DNA from: QHXQ01 sp045807745
GTDB lineage: Bacteria; Acidobacteriota; Blastocatellia; Pyrinomonadales; Pyrinomonadaceae
DNA: 64,000 nucleotides
NCBI GenBank assembly: GCA_045807745.1
Contig: JBJMGT010000012.1
Coordinates: forward strand, 62,001-126,000
Direction: 5' to 3'
A model generated the notes under the pieces. The model was not told the origin of the DNA and ran no database searches. It saw nothing but the letters and a program-made list of their open reading frames with translations. Shown one piece after another: positions 1 through 8,071 of this stretch. How positions within the stretch are numbered: the first letter of the stretch is position 1; the number at the start of each line of letters is the position of its first letter. Position numbers and translations under genes: made by a program.

Positions 1-240
1 AAGATCAGGATGCGGCGGCTCTGCGAAAGATGCCGCCGGAATTATCATTTGCTCTTGATACCAATAACTCTCGTTTGAACAATGCCTACATAAACACCGC
101 TCTATTCCAGATGCCTGATAACCGGTAGCAATAACCTTATAGACAGTAGACCAATGCTGAGCAGCAAACACTCCACAGTGAAAGCAATGAAATTCCGGCT
201 TTCTTTGTGCGGGCGGAAAATATTTATCTCTCACAGGCAT
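1..240 (-). CDS. DUF4145-like protein, N-terminal part (runs off window start)
   Basis: An open frame of exactly 80 codons runs from an ATG at 240 to base 1 without a stop, so the gene continues outside the window. The peptide opens with MPVRDKYFPPAQRK, then C19-F-H-C22, an AQHW segment, a second C51-R-H-C54 pair, and a W-Y-x-E-x-M-I-x-P stretch followed by PPHPDL. Paired CxxC knuckles, AQHW, 'MI.P' and 'P.PDLP' in this order are what I know from the N-terminus of DUF4145 proteins, a poorly understood family sometimes found beside restriction or defence genes. Only the zinc-ribbon-like head is visible. The codon use is AT-richer than the neighbours, which could mean a foreign origin. The family call is moderate and the reading frame is likely real. 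Confidence 0.6.
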   Translation of the reverse strand, partial: MPVRDKYFPPAQRKPEFHCFHCGVFAAQHWSTVYKVIATGYQASGIERCLCRHCSNESYWYQEQMIIPAASFAEPPHPDL

Positions 241-251
241 AACCTACTTAA

Positions 252-277
252 CCCGTCACCCGTCACTTGGCACTGTC
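252..277. repeat. Half-copy of the GTGACRA micro-repeat
   Basis: Units CCGTCAC-CCGTCAC-TTGGCAC-TGTCA read toward the TAA of the kynureninase-like gene at 279-281. The units match the right arm of the palindromes at 12698-12775 and 13576-13653, but no opposite arm is present here. Confidence 0.6.
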
Positions 278-278
278 A

Positions 279-1532
279 TTAAAACGCTGCGCCCGCGGCT
301 TCGTGCGCGGCGTAGGCGCGTGTATCGATGATCTTGCGCAGCTCGCGGATGGCCAACTCCAACTCTTCATCCGTGGTGTAGAAGTGGGGCGAGAGACGTA
401 TGCCTGCGCCGGGGCGATAGTCGCAGATGATCTCGCGGCGGACGAGTTCGCGCGTGACGGCGGCCGCGTGTTCGACGTTGACGGTGATCGTGCCGCCACG
501 CTGCTGCGGGTCTTTGGGACTTGTGACATCGAAGCCCGCTTCCTCGGCCAGCGCAACGAGACGCTCGGTCTGTCGTATGCTCTTGGCGCGAATCTGCGCG
601 CCGCCGATCTCGTTGATGATCTGATAACCGCTGCGTGCGGCGTAGAGCGCGGGGATGGCGGGCGAGCCGTGCAGGAAGCGCGCGATGCCGGGCGCGTAGG
701 TCAACGAAGCCGCAAACGCGAACGGCGCTTCGTGCGCCATCCAGCCGGTGATTTTCGGCTCCAACTGTTTGTGCCAGCGCGGATGCACGTAGAGATAAGC
801 CGCGCCGGGGCCGCCGCACAGCCACTTGACCGAGCCGCCCGTGCAGAAGTCAACATCCAACTCCGTTACGGATAAGGGGACTGTGCCGGCCGATTGATAC
901 GTGTCGAGTATGACGAGCGCGCCGACTTCATGTGCGCGTTTTGTGATGGCCAGTGCGTCTTGCAAATAGGCGCTCTTGAACAACACGTGCGAGAGCGGCA
1001 CGAGCAGCGTCTCTTCGTCAATCGCCGCGAGCATCTCGGCAAGCGGTGCTGTTATGCCGTCGGGCGCAGGCACGCGCTCGATGCGGAAACGGCCGGCGCG
1101 CGCGTGCGCTTCATAGACGTACATGACGGACGGAAATTCCAGCTCGCTATAGACGATCTTATTTCGTTTGCCCTGCGGCTCGAAGCAGGAGAGGATGAGC
1201 GACTGGCAGACCGAGACGTTCTGATGCATCGCGACCGTCTGTGGCGGCGCACCGATGATACGCGCGACCTCGTCGCCTACGCGCAGCGGCATCTCCCACC
1301 AACCCTCGGCCCATGCACGCACGCCGCGCGTCGCCCACATGTCGGCGTACTCGCGCAAGGCGTCGTAAGTCTGGCGCGGCATCGCGCCGAGGCTGTGCGA
1401 GATCAAATAGACGGTCTTGTCTAAGATCGGAAACTCGGCGCGCCACTTGAGCAGTTCATCGGTCAAACGTTCAATGCCTCCGGCTTTAGTTGCGATGTGT
1501 TCAGGGTCGCTCCATTGAACGACCGGCAGCAC
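279..1532 (-). CDS. Kynureninase-like PLP enzyme (class V aminotransferase fold)
   Basis: About 417 aa, the size of kynureninase. The PLP lysine lies in SVKWLCGGPGAAYLYV (K236), preceded by the pyridine-nitrogen aspartate in VILDTYQSAG (D210). Later motifs GWMAHEAPFAF and IRAKSIRQTERL are also kynureninase-like. Kynureninase cleaves kynurenine to anthranilate and alanine, and anthranilate could feed the 2-aminobenzoyl-CoA-type genes 8 kb away; that link is inference. The start is uncertain. A GTG at 1532 has no clear ribosome site and lies in DNA repeated near 3574-3655. A TTG at 1466 follows GGAGG by 10 nt and would give about 395 aa. Other class V hydrolases, such as cysteine desulfurase-like or PvdN-like enzymes, remain possible. 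Confidence 0.68.
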   Translation of the reverse strand: MLPVVQWSDPEHIATKAGGIERLTDELLKWRAEFPILDKTVYLISHSLGAMPRQTYDALREYADMWATRGVRAWAEGWWEMPLRVGDEVARIIGAPPQTVAMHQNVSVCQSLILSCFEPQGKRNKIVYSELEFPSVMYVYEAHARAGRFRIERVPAPDGITAPLAEMLAAIDEETLLVPLSHVLFKSAYLQDALAITKRAHEVGALVILDTYQSAGTVPLSVTELDVDFCTGGSVKWLCGGPGAAYLYVHPRWHKQLEPKITGWMAHEAPFAFAASLTYAPGIARFLHGSPAIPALYAARSGYQIINEIGGAQIRAKSIRQTERLVALAEEAGFDVTSPKDPQQRGGTITVNVEHAAAVTRELVRREIICDYRPGAGIRLSPHFYTTDEELELAIRELRKIIDTRAYAAHEAAGAAF

Positions 1533-1625
1533 GGTGCTGTCAAACGAGCGCAGTCACACAAGTTACTCTATGGCCGGCGCAGACAGTGGCACTAGGCTTG
1601 GCCCCTGCACACCTGCGGGTAGCCG
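1511..1625. repeat. 3' flank of papain-like gene, duplicated at 3574-3655
   Basis: CCATTGAACGACCGGC, then CGGTGCTGTCAAACG and ATGGCYGGCGC, recur in the same order at 3574-3655 behind the other papain-like gene. This marks one end of a tandem duplication. The copy here also overlaps the 5' end of the kynureninase-like reading frame. Confidence 0.75.
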
Positions 1626-1626
1626 T

Positions 1627-2883
1627 TTACAGCAGACCCCAGTCGTAGCCGACGGGCGCTTCGATCCATGTGGCGTACTGCCCGACGCCGTTACTGTCAT
1701 AGCCGATCCACATATAGCCCTGCTCGCCCCAATCCTCGCCCCAAGAGTTCTGTATGTGCCACGCTTTGACCGCGTCGTCCCAGCCCGTGATCAAGATGGC
1801 GTGATTAGGAGCGAAAGTGTCGTGCTCGTTGAAGACGCCGCCCTTGTAGGACTGAAACTTCCCGTCCGCATCCACGCGCACGAGCGCGGCCACGGGGCCG
1901 TGCTCAAGTAAAGCCTTCTTCAGTTGCGCTACCGTCGGGTTCTTAGGTGGATAGGCGACGTAGCCCCAAGCCGCCGCCCTAACTTTCTCCTCGCCCGCCG
2001 TATCGCACGGCTGTACTGCGCCGGTGTAATCGCCTGACAAGTTCATGTTTATGTTCCCGCGTGGGCGATTCTCCGCCCGCACCAGCCCCTTCCTGACCAT
2101 GAAGTCGAATGCACTGCCGGGCCAGCCGCCGATGTTGCAATCGGCCTTCTTGCGCCCGATGCAATTGATCAAGGCTTGCTCGGAAAAGTCTATCGTGTGA
2201 ATGGCGGAGGGCAGCGCAATGCGCACTCCGGGTTTGGACTCGACCGGCTGTAGGCGCGTGTAGTTCGTCTTCATGTTTTGCAACTGCACGTTACTCTCGA
2301 AAGCCGCGACTGCGGCGAACGCCCAGCAGCTATTACAAGGCCGCTGATCGACCACCCAGAGCATGAGGTACTTCTTCCAGTCGAACCTGTCGATATAAGG
2401 AGCCAGCGCGCTGACCGTTAGCGGCACGCGCTGGTTAGGGTGGCGCGCTTGAAAGTCCGCCTTGAGCAGCGCATACAAGTCCCACTCTGGTTTGAACTCT
2501 GTGCCGGGATGCTCTTTGATGAACTGCGCCTGATTCGCTTGCTGTTGGGTCAGCCGGCGCGTCGATTCAACCCGAATGCGCGGCAGCGTCTTGGGCAAGT
2601 CCGGCGGGATTTCGATGTCGGCAAGGTTCTGTACGTTCAGTTCAAAGGCCGAGCTGTAACCGACGCGGTAAGTTGGCTGCGCGGCGCACAGCTTGCGCAG
2701 CTTCGCTAGCGCCGCGGGCGACACCTGCTGCTCGTTCGAGATTTGCGCGCAAGGGTGCTGGTCTGTTGCCGTTGTCGTCTGCGGCGCTGGCCCGGTCTGT
2801 CGCAACGCGGCCGACGGCGCTTGCGCCAACACGAGCGCGAGCAGCGCGCCGGCGAGGATGGTAAGCAATCGGTTGGGTTTCAT
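1627..2883 (-). CDS. Secreted papain-like (C1) cysteine peptidase, copy B
   Basis: 418 aa with a signal peptide (MKPNRLLTILAGALLALVLA). A family-specific prodomain (about 50-165) contains TYRVGYSSAFELNVQNLADI. The C1 catalytic domain starts near 170: oxyanion Q180, catalytic C186 in RPCNSCWAF, H361 in NHAILITGWDD and N379 in IQNSWGEDWGEQGY. Predicted to be an exported thiol peptidase. The usual papain NQG before the active site is DQR here, but Gln is kept. It is closely related to copy A (3656-4885), sharing for example SEQALINCI..KKADCNIGGWPGS. Together with flanking homology this shows tandem duplication. It lies downstream of the BON gene on the same strand, so it may be co-transcribed with it. 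Substrate unknown. Confidence 0.9.
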   Translation of the reverse strand: MKPNRLLTILAGALLALVLAQAPSAALRQTGPAPQTTTATDQHPCAQISNEQQVSPAALAKLRKLCAAQPTYRVGYSSAFELNVQNLADIEIPPDLPKTLPRIRVESTRRLTQQQANQAQFIKEHPGTEFKPEWDLYALLKADFQARHPNQRVPLTVSALAPYIDRFDWKKYLMLWVVDQRPCNSCWAFAAVAAFESNVQLQNMKTNYTRLQPVESKPGVRIALPSAIHTIDFSEQALINCIGRKKADCNIGGWPGSAFDFMVRKGLVRAENRPRGNINMNLSGDYTGAVQPCDTAGEEKVRAAAWGYVAYPPKNPTVAQLKKALLEHGPVAALVRVDADGKFQSYKGGVFNEHDTFAPNHAILITGWDDAVKAWHIQNSWGEDWGEQGYMWIGYDSNGVGQYATWIEAPVGYDWGLL

Positions 2884-2914
2884 GATCTGGCCTTCATGGG
2901 AGCATGGGCGCAGG

Positions 2915-2952
2915 CGTGGGCGTGCATGGCCTGTGTGCCTTTCACGCCCACG
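2915..2952. terminator. GC-rich hairpin between BON gene and papain copy B
   Basis: CGTGGGCGTG (2915-2924) pairs perfectly with CACGCCCACG (2943-2952) across an 18-nt loop. There is no U-run, so it could be an attenuator or just a structured leader of the protease gene. Confidence 0.4.
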
Positions 2953-3002
2953 CTGGCGCTGTCTTATGACCGCTGGGGTGTCGTGCGCGGAGCAGACGCC
3001 GG

Positions 3003-3455
3003 CTAAAGATTCGAGATGGCGTTACAGTCGCTAGCTCTCTCCACGCAGCCGTCGCCGCAAGGCTTCTCGTTGGGGCCGCAGCCGACGGACTTGTGCGGGT
3101 GGAGTCTATTCTCCACGCGCGCGACGCACTTGGTTCGCTTGGCGTAGCTGACGAGCCGGGGGATTGCGCCCTTGCCGACGATCCAGCCTTCCAACCTGAC
3201 CACACGCTCGCGGCTGCTCACGTTGATGTGCGCCCACTGGCCCGTGTAGCGGTTATCCGCTTTGATCTTCGCTTGAATCGCCGTGACGATGTCGGCGTCC
3301 GTCATCGTCGAGCAATCAACGGCGGCGGGCCGCGCACGGGCGGCCCGCCGCCGTTGCGGCGTCCGCGCCGTCGCCACGGCGAGCGCGCTGAAGATACAGA
3401 CGCAGGCGAGCATGAAAGCTAATGTCAGACGCCGCGGGGGAATTCGGTTCGGCAT
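3003..3455 (-). CDS. Secreted BON-domain protein with Cys-rich tail
   Basis: 150 aa: signal peptide with hydrophobic core LTLAFMLACVCIFSALAVA, a basic Ala/Arg spacer, then a BON-like fold (about 48-112: DADIVTAIQAKIKADNRYTGQWAHINVSSRERVVRLEGWI in pieces). BON domains bind membranes or ligands in periplasmic proteins such as OsmY. The last 35 residues carry four cysteines in GCGPNEKPCGDGC plus DCN, which suggests a disulfide-knotted tail outside the cytoplasm. AAAAGGAGAACTGCT precedes the ATG. It sits between a vestigial kinase tail and papain copy B. A dead remnant of its paralogue lies behind the intact kinase at 4922-4950. The partner protease relationship is inferred from position only. 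Confidence 0.8.
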   Translation of the reverse strand: MPNRIPPRRLTLAFMLACVCIFSALAVATARTPQRRRAARARPAAVDCSTMTDADIVTAIQAKIKADNRYTGQWAHINVSSRERVVRLEGWIVGKGAIPRLVSYAKRTKCVARVENRLHPHKSVGCGPNEKPCGDGCVERASDCNAISNL

Positions 3456-3468
3456 AGCAGTTCTCCTT

Positions 3469-3572
3469 TTAGCGGAAGTTGGTGATCATCGAGAGCAATC
3501 TGTGTCTTGATTGCTTGCCAAAGTAGAGCGTGCGCCCGGCGGGCGCGGCACGCGAGGCGCGCGAAGTAGAGC
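3469..3572 (-). pseudogene. Orphan 3' end of a duplicated PD40-kinase gene
   Basis: The last 22 codons repeat the C-terminus of the kinase at 4952-7909: GRTLYFGKQSRH-x-LLSMITNF then a stop, with R/S and R/Q differences. Upstream about 35 nt remain homologous but are frameshifted (RLYFAR in one frame against RLYFSS in the kinase). Upstream of that the sequence switches to the 3' flank shared by the two papain genes. It is a duplication scar, not a gene. Confidence 0.85.
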
Positions 3573-3573
3573 C

Positions 3574-3655
3574 TCCATTGAACGACCGGCGGCGCGGTGC
3601 TGTCAAACGGATGCCAGCGCGCAGGCTGCGCCATGGCTGGCGCGGACAGTTGCGC
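3574..3655. repeat. 3' flank of papain copy A, paralogous to 1511-1625
   Basis: It carries CCATTGAACGACCGGC, CGGTGCTGTCAAACG and ATGGCTGGCGCGGACAGT, matching the flank of copy B. It abuts the orphan kinase tail at 3572, so this is the duplication junction. Confidence 0.75.
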
Positions 3656-4885
3656 TCAGGACGCGAAAGCGTAGATCGGCGCTTCGACCCAAGCGGCGTA
3701 CTGTCCGACGCTGTTACTGTCATAACCGATCCACATGAAGCCTTGCTCGCCCCACTGCTCGCCCCAAGAGTTCTGTATGCGCCAAGCCTTGAGCATGTCG
3801 TCCCAGCCGACGATGAGGATGGCATGGTTGGTAGCTAAAGGGTCGTGCTCGTTAAAGACGCCGCCTTTGTAAGCTTGAAACTTCCCGTCCGCATCCACGC
3901 GCACGAGCGCGGCGAGGGGGCCGTGCTCAAGCAATGCGCGCTTGATTTGCAGCACCGTCGGGTTTTTGGGCGGATAAGTCACGTAGCCCCACGCCAGCGC
4001 CCTGACGCGCTTGCCCTGCGCATCGCACGGCTGCACTTCGCCAAAGTTATCACTGCCTAAGCTTCCATGCGGGCGCTTCTCCGCCCGCACCAGTCCCTTC
4101 GTGGCCATAAAGTCGAACCCGCTGCCGGGCCAGCCGCCGATGTTGCAATCGGCCTTCTTGTGGCTAATGCAATTGATCAAGGCTTGCTCGGAAAACTTGA
4201 AGACTTCGTTCGCGGCGGGGGGCGGTGTCAGGAGCGCTTGGCGTTCGGGAGTGGCCTCTATGACCGTGTACTCCTGCCGTCGCTCTTGCAGTCGCGCGCT
4301 ACACTCGAAAGCGGCAATCCCGGCGAACGCCCAGCAGCTATTACAAGACCCCTGATTGACCACAAACATGAGGATGTGATTCTGCCAGTCGAACTGTTCG
4401 ATATAAGGGGCTATCGCGTTGACCGTCCGCGGCACGCGCCGGCCGGGATAGCGCTTTTGAAAGTCTGGCTTCAGATAATCATATATGTTCCACGACGGCG
4501 GAAAGAATTTCGTGCCGGGATACTGTTTGAGGTACTCCTGTTCCCACTGCGCTACAGCCGCTTCTCTTTGCGCCAGCCAGCGCGCCGACCGGGCGCGGAC
4601 GCTCGGTATCGTCTTGGGCAAGTCCGGCGGGATTTCGATGTCGGCAAGGTCTTGCACGTTCACTTCAACGGCCGGGCTGTAGCCGACGCGGTAAGTTGGT
4701 TTCGCCGCGCACAGCTTGCGCAACTTCTCTTGCGCTGCGGGCGACGCTTGCCTCTCGTCGTCCGGCTGCTGCTGCGCGCCGGCTACCTGCGGCCACGGCG
4801 GCAGTCCGGCCGTCGCAGGCACTAACACGAGCAGCGCCGGCAGGAGCAATGACGACGACAGGGCGAACGTGCGTCGAAGTTTCAT
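3656..4885 (-). CDS. Secreted papain-like (C1) cysteine peptidase, copy A
   Basis: 409 aa with a signal peptide (hydrophobic LLLPALLVLVPATAG) and the same prodomain as copy B (TYRVGYSPAVEVNVQDLADIEI). Active-site residues are all present: Q178 in VVNQGSCNSCWAF, C184, H354 in TNHAILIVGWDD and N372 in IQNSWGEQWGEQGF. The start is supported by AAAGGAGACCTTGAT before the ATG. It lies 66 nt behind the propeller kinase on the same strand, so kinase and protease were probably one transcription unit. It differs from copy B mainly in the 100-130 and 200-225 segments. Exported thiol peptidase; natural target unknown. Confidence 0.9.
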   Translation of the reverse strand: MKLRRTFALSSSLLLPALLVLVPATAGLPPWPQVAGAQQQPDDERQASPAAQEKLRKLCAAKPTYRVGYSPAVEVNVQDLADIEIPPDLPKTIPSVRARSARWLAQREAAVAQWEQEYLKQYPGTKFFPPSWNIYDYLKPDFQKRYPGRRVPRTVNAIAPYIEQFDWQNHILMFVVNQGSCNSCWAFAGIAAFECSARLQERRQEYTVIEATPERQALLTPPPAANEVFKFSEQALINCISHKKADCNIGGWPGSGFDFMATKGLVRAEKRPHGSLGSDNFGEVQPCDAQGKRVRALAWGYVTYPPKNPTVLQIKRALLEHGPLAALVRVDADGKFQAYKGGVFNEHDPLATNHAILIVGWDDMLKAWRIQNSWGEQWGEQGFMWIGYDSNSVGQYAAWVEAPIYAFAS

Positions 4886-4921
4886 ATCAAGGTCTCCTTT
4901 AGGCGGTCAGTAATAGCGGAC

Positions 4922-4950
4922 GGCTTCGGTTCGGCCTAGCTGTTCTCCTT
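4922..4950 (-). pseudogene. Remnant of a BON-gene start behind the kinase
   Basis: On the minus strand AAGGAGAACAGCTAGGCCGA aligns with AAGGAGAACTGCTATGCCGA at the start of the BON gene (3455). The ribosome site and about five codons survive, but ATG has become AGG and the rest is gone. This shows that the ancestral order was kinase-BON-papain. Confidence 0.65.
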
Positions 4951-4951
4951 A

Positions 4952-7909
4952 TTATTGGAAGTTGGTGATCATCGAGAGCAAGCTGTGTCTCGATTGCTTG
5001 CCGAAGTAGAGCGTGCGTCCGTCGGGCGACCACGAGAAGCTGGAGAAGTATAGACGTGGATCGTTGTTCGCGGTCAGCCGCCGCGCCTCGCCGCCTGCGA
5101 CGGGCAGCAGCCAGACGTTATCTTTGCCGTCCCGGTGCGCGGCGAAGGCTATGCTCCGGCGGTCGGGCGACAGGTGTATGTTGTGAAAATAGATGGCCGA
5201 TAACTCAGCGATGGGGCGCGGCGCGCCCGTCTCGATGGCGACTTGCAACAGCCCCACGTCGGTCGGCGTGCCGATGCTCGTCTTGCTCTTGAGCGTGGCG
5301 ATGAGCAGTTCTTTCTCAGTCTGCGACCAGCCGAGCAGACGCAGGAGAGAGTCCGACTGATAGACGGCTCTCGTCTCTTTCGTCTCCGGCGCGACGAGCC
5401 ACACGCCGTAAGTCAACCGCGCGTCCGACGCAGATTTATTCAACCTTCGCGCTGCATAAGCGATGCGCTTGCCATCGGGCGACCAGATGGGGCCGGCCGG
5501 CCACAGATTCACATCGTCGTTGTTGGTGATTTGCGTATCGCCCGTGCCATCGGCGGCGGCGACACGCAGGTTGCGCGCCCCGCCCGCGCGTGAGCAATAA
5601 GCGATTTTGCTCCCGTCGGGCGACCAGCTAAAGCTGTTCACTTGATAACGATTGTAGGGCAGCAACGAGTATTCGGGTGACGGTAGCCCGCTCGCCACGA
5701 GTTGCCGCGCGCCGCCGCCCGTCGCCGGCACTGTCCAGAGACTATAACTATCGCCCGTCAAGCGCATGAAGGCGACCTGTTTGCCGTCGGGCGACCACTG
5801 CGGCAGGAAGCCTTCGGCGGCGAGTTGCAGGGGCGGCGCGTCGGCGTCCGCGCGCTTCGCCACGAGCGCGCCATTGAAGAGCTTGTCGCCTTGGCTCAGA
5901 TTCTTGATCGCTTGATAGACGACGGTCTGGCCGTCGGGCGCGGCGGCGGGCCACAACTCTGCTGTGATGTCCGTGGCGACGGCGAACTCTGCGCCCCCTG
6001 CGACGCGCACGCTCCACACGTCCGACTCCTCTTGCGTCGCGCCGTAGAGCACGCGTGTGCCGTCCGCCGACACGTCGAGCACGAAGCTGTCGCGCTCGCC
6101 CGTCGTCAATTGCAAGGGCGGCTGCCCGTCGAGCGCGACCGCGAAGATTTGAAACGTGCCGTCCACCTTTGCGCTGTAGAGCACGCGCTGACTGTCGCTG
6201 GCCCAGATCGTGTTCCTGTGCTCGTAGTTGTCTTTGGTCAACTGCACGGGCTGACCACCGCCGCGCGCCGGCACGTAGCAGACGTTGTTGCCGCCGTGCT
6301 CATCCAGACTGATGTAAGCGATCCGTTCGCCGTCGGGCGAGATGCTGAAGCTGTTGGCGGCGGCGCGGTTCGGGGCGAGGTCAGTCACCTGCGTCGCGCT
6401 GCCCGTGTTGCCATCGAGCGCAAAGAGGTTCTGCCGCAACTCGTAATAGATGAGTCCGTTTTTGGCCCAACGCTTCGGGCGCACGTCGCCCTCGCCCGCG
6501 GCGAATGTCTTGACGAGCGTGGGCGTGCCGCCGAGCGCAGGGATGCGCCAGATGCCATACTGCTCGCCGCGTTGCGAGAAGAAAGCGATCTCTTCGCCCG
6601 TCGGCGACCAGACGGGGCCGTCGTTCTTAAATTCGTCGTTCGTCACCTGCACCGGCTCGCCCGTCGTCGTCTGCTTGACCCAGATGTTCTTCGTGCCGCT
6701 CTTGGTCGAGGCGAAGGCGATTATGCGCGCGTCGGGCGAGAACGTCCCCGCGCTATAGACTTCGCCCGGCGTGCTCCGCCAACTGACCACTTCCATCGTC
6801 TTCAAAGCCGATGCGTTGATCTGTCCGTTGCGGCGCGCGACGAACCACCACGTCGCGCCCACGACGAGGGCTGCGAGCGGCACGAGCAGCAGCGCGTGCC
6901 GGAGCGAGAAACGCGGCGCGGCGAGGATACTCGACGCCGCGGTCGAAGCGGCCGGTATCTGGGCCGTCGGCGACGCTTGCGCCGGCTGCATTGCGGGGGC
7001 TGTCACGCGCAATGAATGGGCCGAGAACTCAAGCTCGCGTTTCAGACTCTTGAGATCAACGAGCAGGTCTCTGATCGTCTGGTAACGCTCCTCGCGGCGC
7101 ACGCGCAAGGTCTTATGCACGATGCGGCGCAACTCGTCGGGCAGAGGCTCGTGCGGACTCGCGAGCGGCTCCGGCTCGGTCTTCAGGATCGCGGCGAGCA
7201 CATCCGGCTTGGTCTCGCCGGTGAACGGTCTGCGCCCGGCCACCATCTCGTAGAGCACAACGCCCAAGGCCCAGATGTCTGTGCGCGCGTCCACCTCTAG
7301 CCCGCGCGCCTGTTCGGGCGACATATAGTCCACCGTGCCGACGACCGTGCCCGGCGCGGTGTAGATCAGTTGGCGCGTCTGGGCCTCTGTGTCGGCGTCG
7401 TCGTAATCCGTATCGGTCAGCTTCGCCAAGCCGAAATCGAGCACCTTCACGTAGCCGTCGCGCCGGAGCATGACGTTCTCCGGCTTGATGTCGCGATGCA
7501 CGATGCCGGCCTCGTGTGCGGCAGCGAGCGCGGCACACGTCTGCGCGGCGATCTCAACTGCCTCCTCAATGGTCAGGGGCGCGCGCACGAGTCGTTGCCT
7601 GAGCGTCTCGCCCTCGATGAACTCGGTGGCGATGTAGTGCGTAGCGTCCGCCTGCCCGATCTCGTGGATGGTGATGATGTTCGGATGGTTGAGGGCCGAG
7701 GCGGCGCGCGCCTCCTGCGCGAAGCGTGCGAGCCGTGCGCGGTCGGCGGTGAAGAGTTCGGGCAAGAATTTGAGCGCGACCTTGCGGCCGAGTTGTGTGT
7801 CGCGCGCCACATAGACCTCGCCCATGCCGCCGCGGCCGAGCGGGGCGATGATCTCGTAGCGGTCGAAACGTGTGCCGGCGTTGATTGCCAAGCGGGGGAC
7901 GGCCTCCAA
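4952..7909 (-). CDS. Membrane Ser/Thr protein kinase with PD40/TolB-like propeller
   Basis: 985 aa. The kinase domain (about 18-290) has the glycine loop GRGGMGEV, lysine K47 in VALKFLP, HRDIKPEN (D140), DFG (158-160) and GTVDYMSPEQARG. An Ala/Pro linker leads to one membrane span (about 338-358, LLLVPLAALVVGATWW). The outer part (about 375-985) is a chain of PD40 blades with recurring W-S-P-D-G-x-x-I/L-A/Y-F signatures (SPDGERIAYIS, SPDGKQVAFMR, SPDGRTLYFGK). This fits a cytoplasmic Hanks-type kinase with an extracytoplasmic sensor, an architecture very common in Acidobacteriota. The substrate is unknown. It is divergent from the OYE gene at 8072, and its last codons recur at 3469-3572. Confidence 0.93.
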   Translation of the reverse strand: MEAVPRLAINAGTRFDRYEIIAPLGRGGMGEVYVARDTQLGRKVALKFLPELFTADRARLARFAQEARAASALNHPNIITIHEIGQADATHYIATEFIEGETLRQRLVRAPLTIEEAVEIAAQTCAALAAAHEAGIVHRDIKPENVMLRRDGYVKVLDFGLAKLTDTDYDDADTEAQTRQLIYTAPGTVVGTVDYMSPEQARGLEVDARTDIWALGVVLYEMVAGRRPFTGETKPDVLAAILKTEPEPLASPHEPLPDELRRIVHKTLRVRREERYQTIRDLLVDLKSLKRELEFSAHSLRVTAPAMQPAQASPTAQIPAASTAASSILAAPRFSLRHALLLVPLAALVVGATWWFVARRNGQINASALKTMEVVSWRSTPGEVYSAGTFSPDARIIAFASTKSGTKNIWVKQTTTGEPVQVTNDEFKNDGPVWSPTGEEIAFFSQRGEQYGIWRIPALGGTPTLVKTFAAGEGDVRPKRWAKNGLIYYELRQNLFALDGNTGSATQVTDLAPNRAAANSFSISPDGERIAYISLDEHGGNNVCYVPARGGGQPVQLTKDNYEHRNTIWASDSQRVLYSAKVDGTFQIFAVALDGQPPLQLTTGERDSFVLDVSADGTRVLYGATQEESDVWSVRVAGGAEFAVATDITAELWPAAAPDGQTVVYQAIKNLSQGDKLFNGALVAKRADADAPPLQLAAEGFLPQWSPDGKQVAFMRLTGDSYSLWTVPATGGGARQLVASGLPSPEYSLLPYNRYQVNSFSWSPDGSKIAYCSRAGGARNLRVAAADGTGDTQITNNDDVNLWPAGPIWSPDGKRIAYAARRLNKSASDARLTYGVWLVAPETKETRAVYQSDSLLRLLGWSQTEKELLIATLKSKTSIGTPTDVGLLQVAIETGAPRPIAELSAIYFHNIHLSPDRRSIAFAAHRDGKDNVWLLPVAGGEARRLTANNDPRLYFSSFSWSPDGRTLYFGKQSRHSLLSMITNFQ

Positions 7910-8071
7910 CGGCGCAAGCGCCTAGCGAGCGAAGCGGGCCGCATCTTAACAGACTCGCGCCGCGGGCGGCGAAGATTCCGTGTCTGCGCCGCGCCGCGCC
8001 CCGGCGCGCGCCTGCCGCCCGCGCTTGCGCCGGGGTGCGGCGCAACTGCTACACTGACGACCTGGCAACAG

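Noticed and set aside
5702..7015. 437-aa open frame antisense to the kinase
   Set aside because: Arg/Ala/His-rich composition typical of GC-rich shadow frames, and the opposite strand encodes a clear kinase-propeller.
7370..8071. 5' extension of the OYE reading frame (to about 729 aa)
   Set aside because: It runs antisense through the kinase N-terminal domain and has no homology features; the OYE fold starts after the ATG at 8072.
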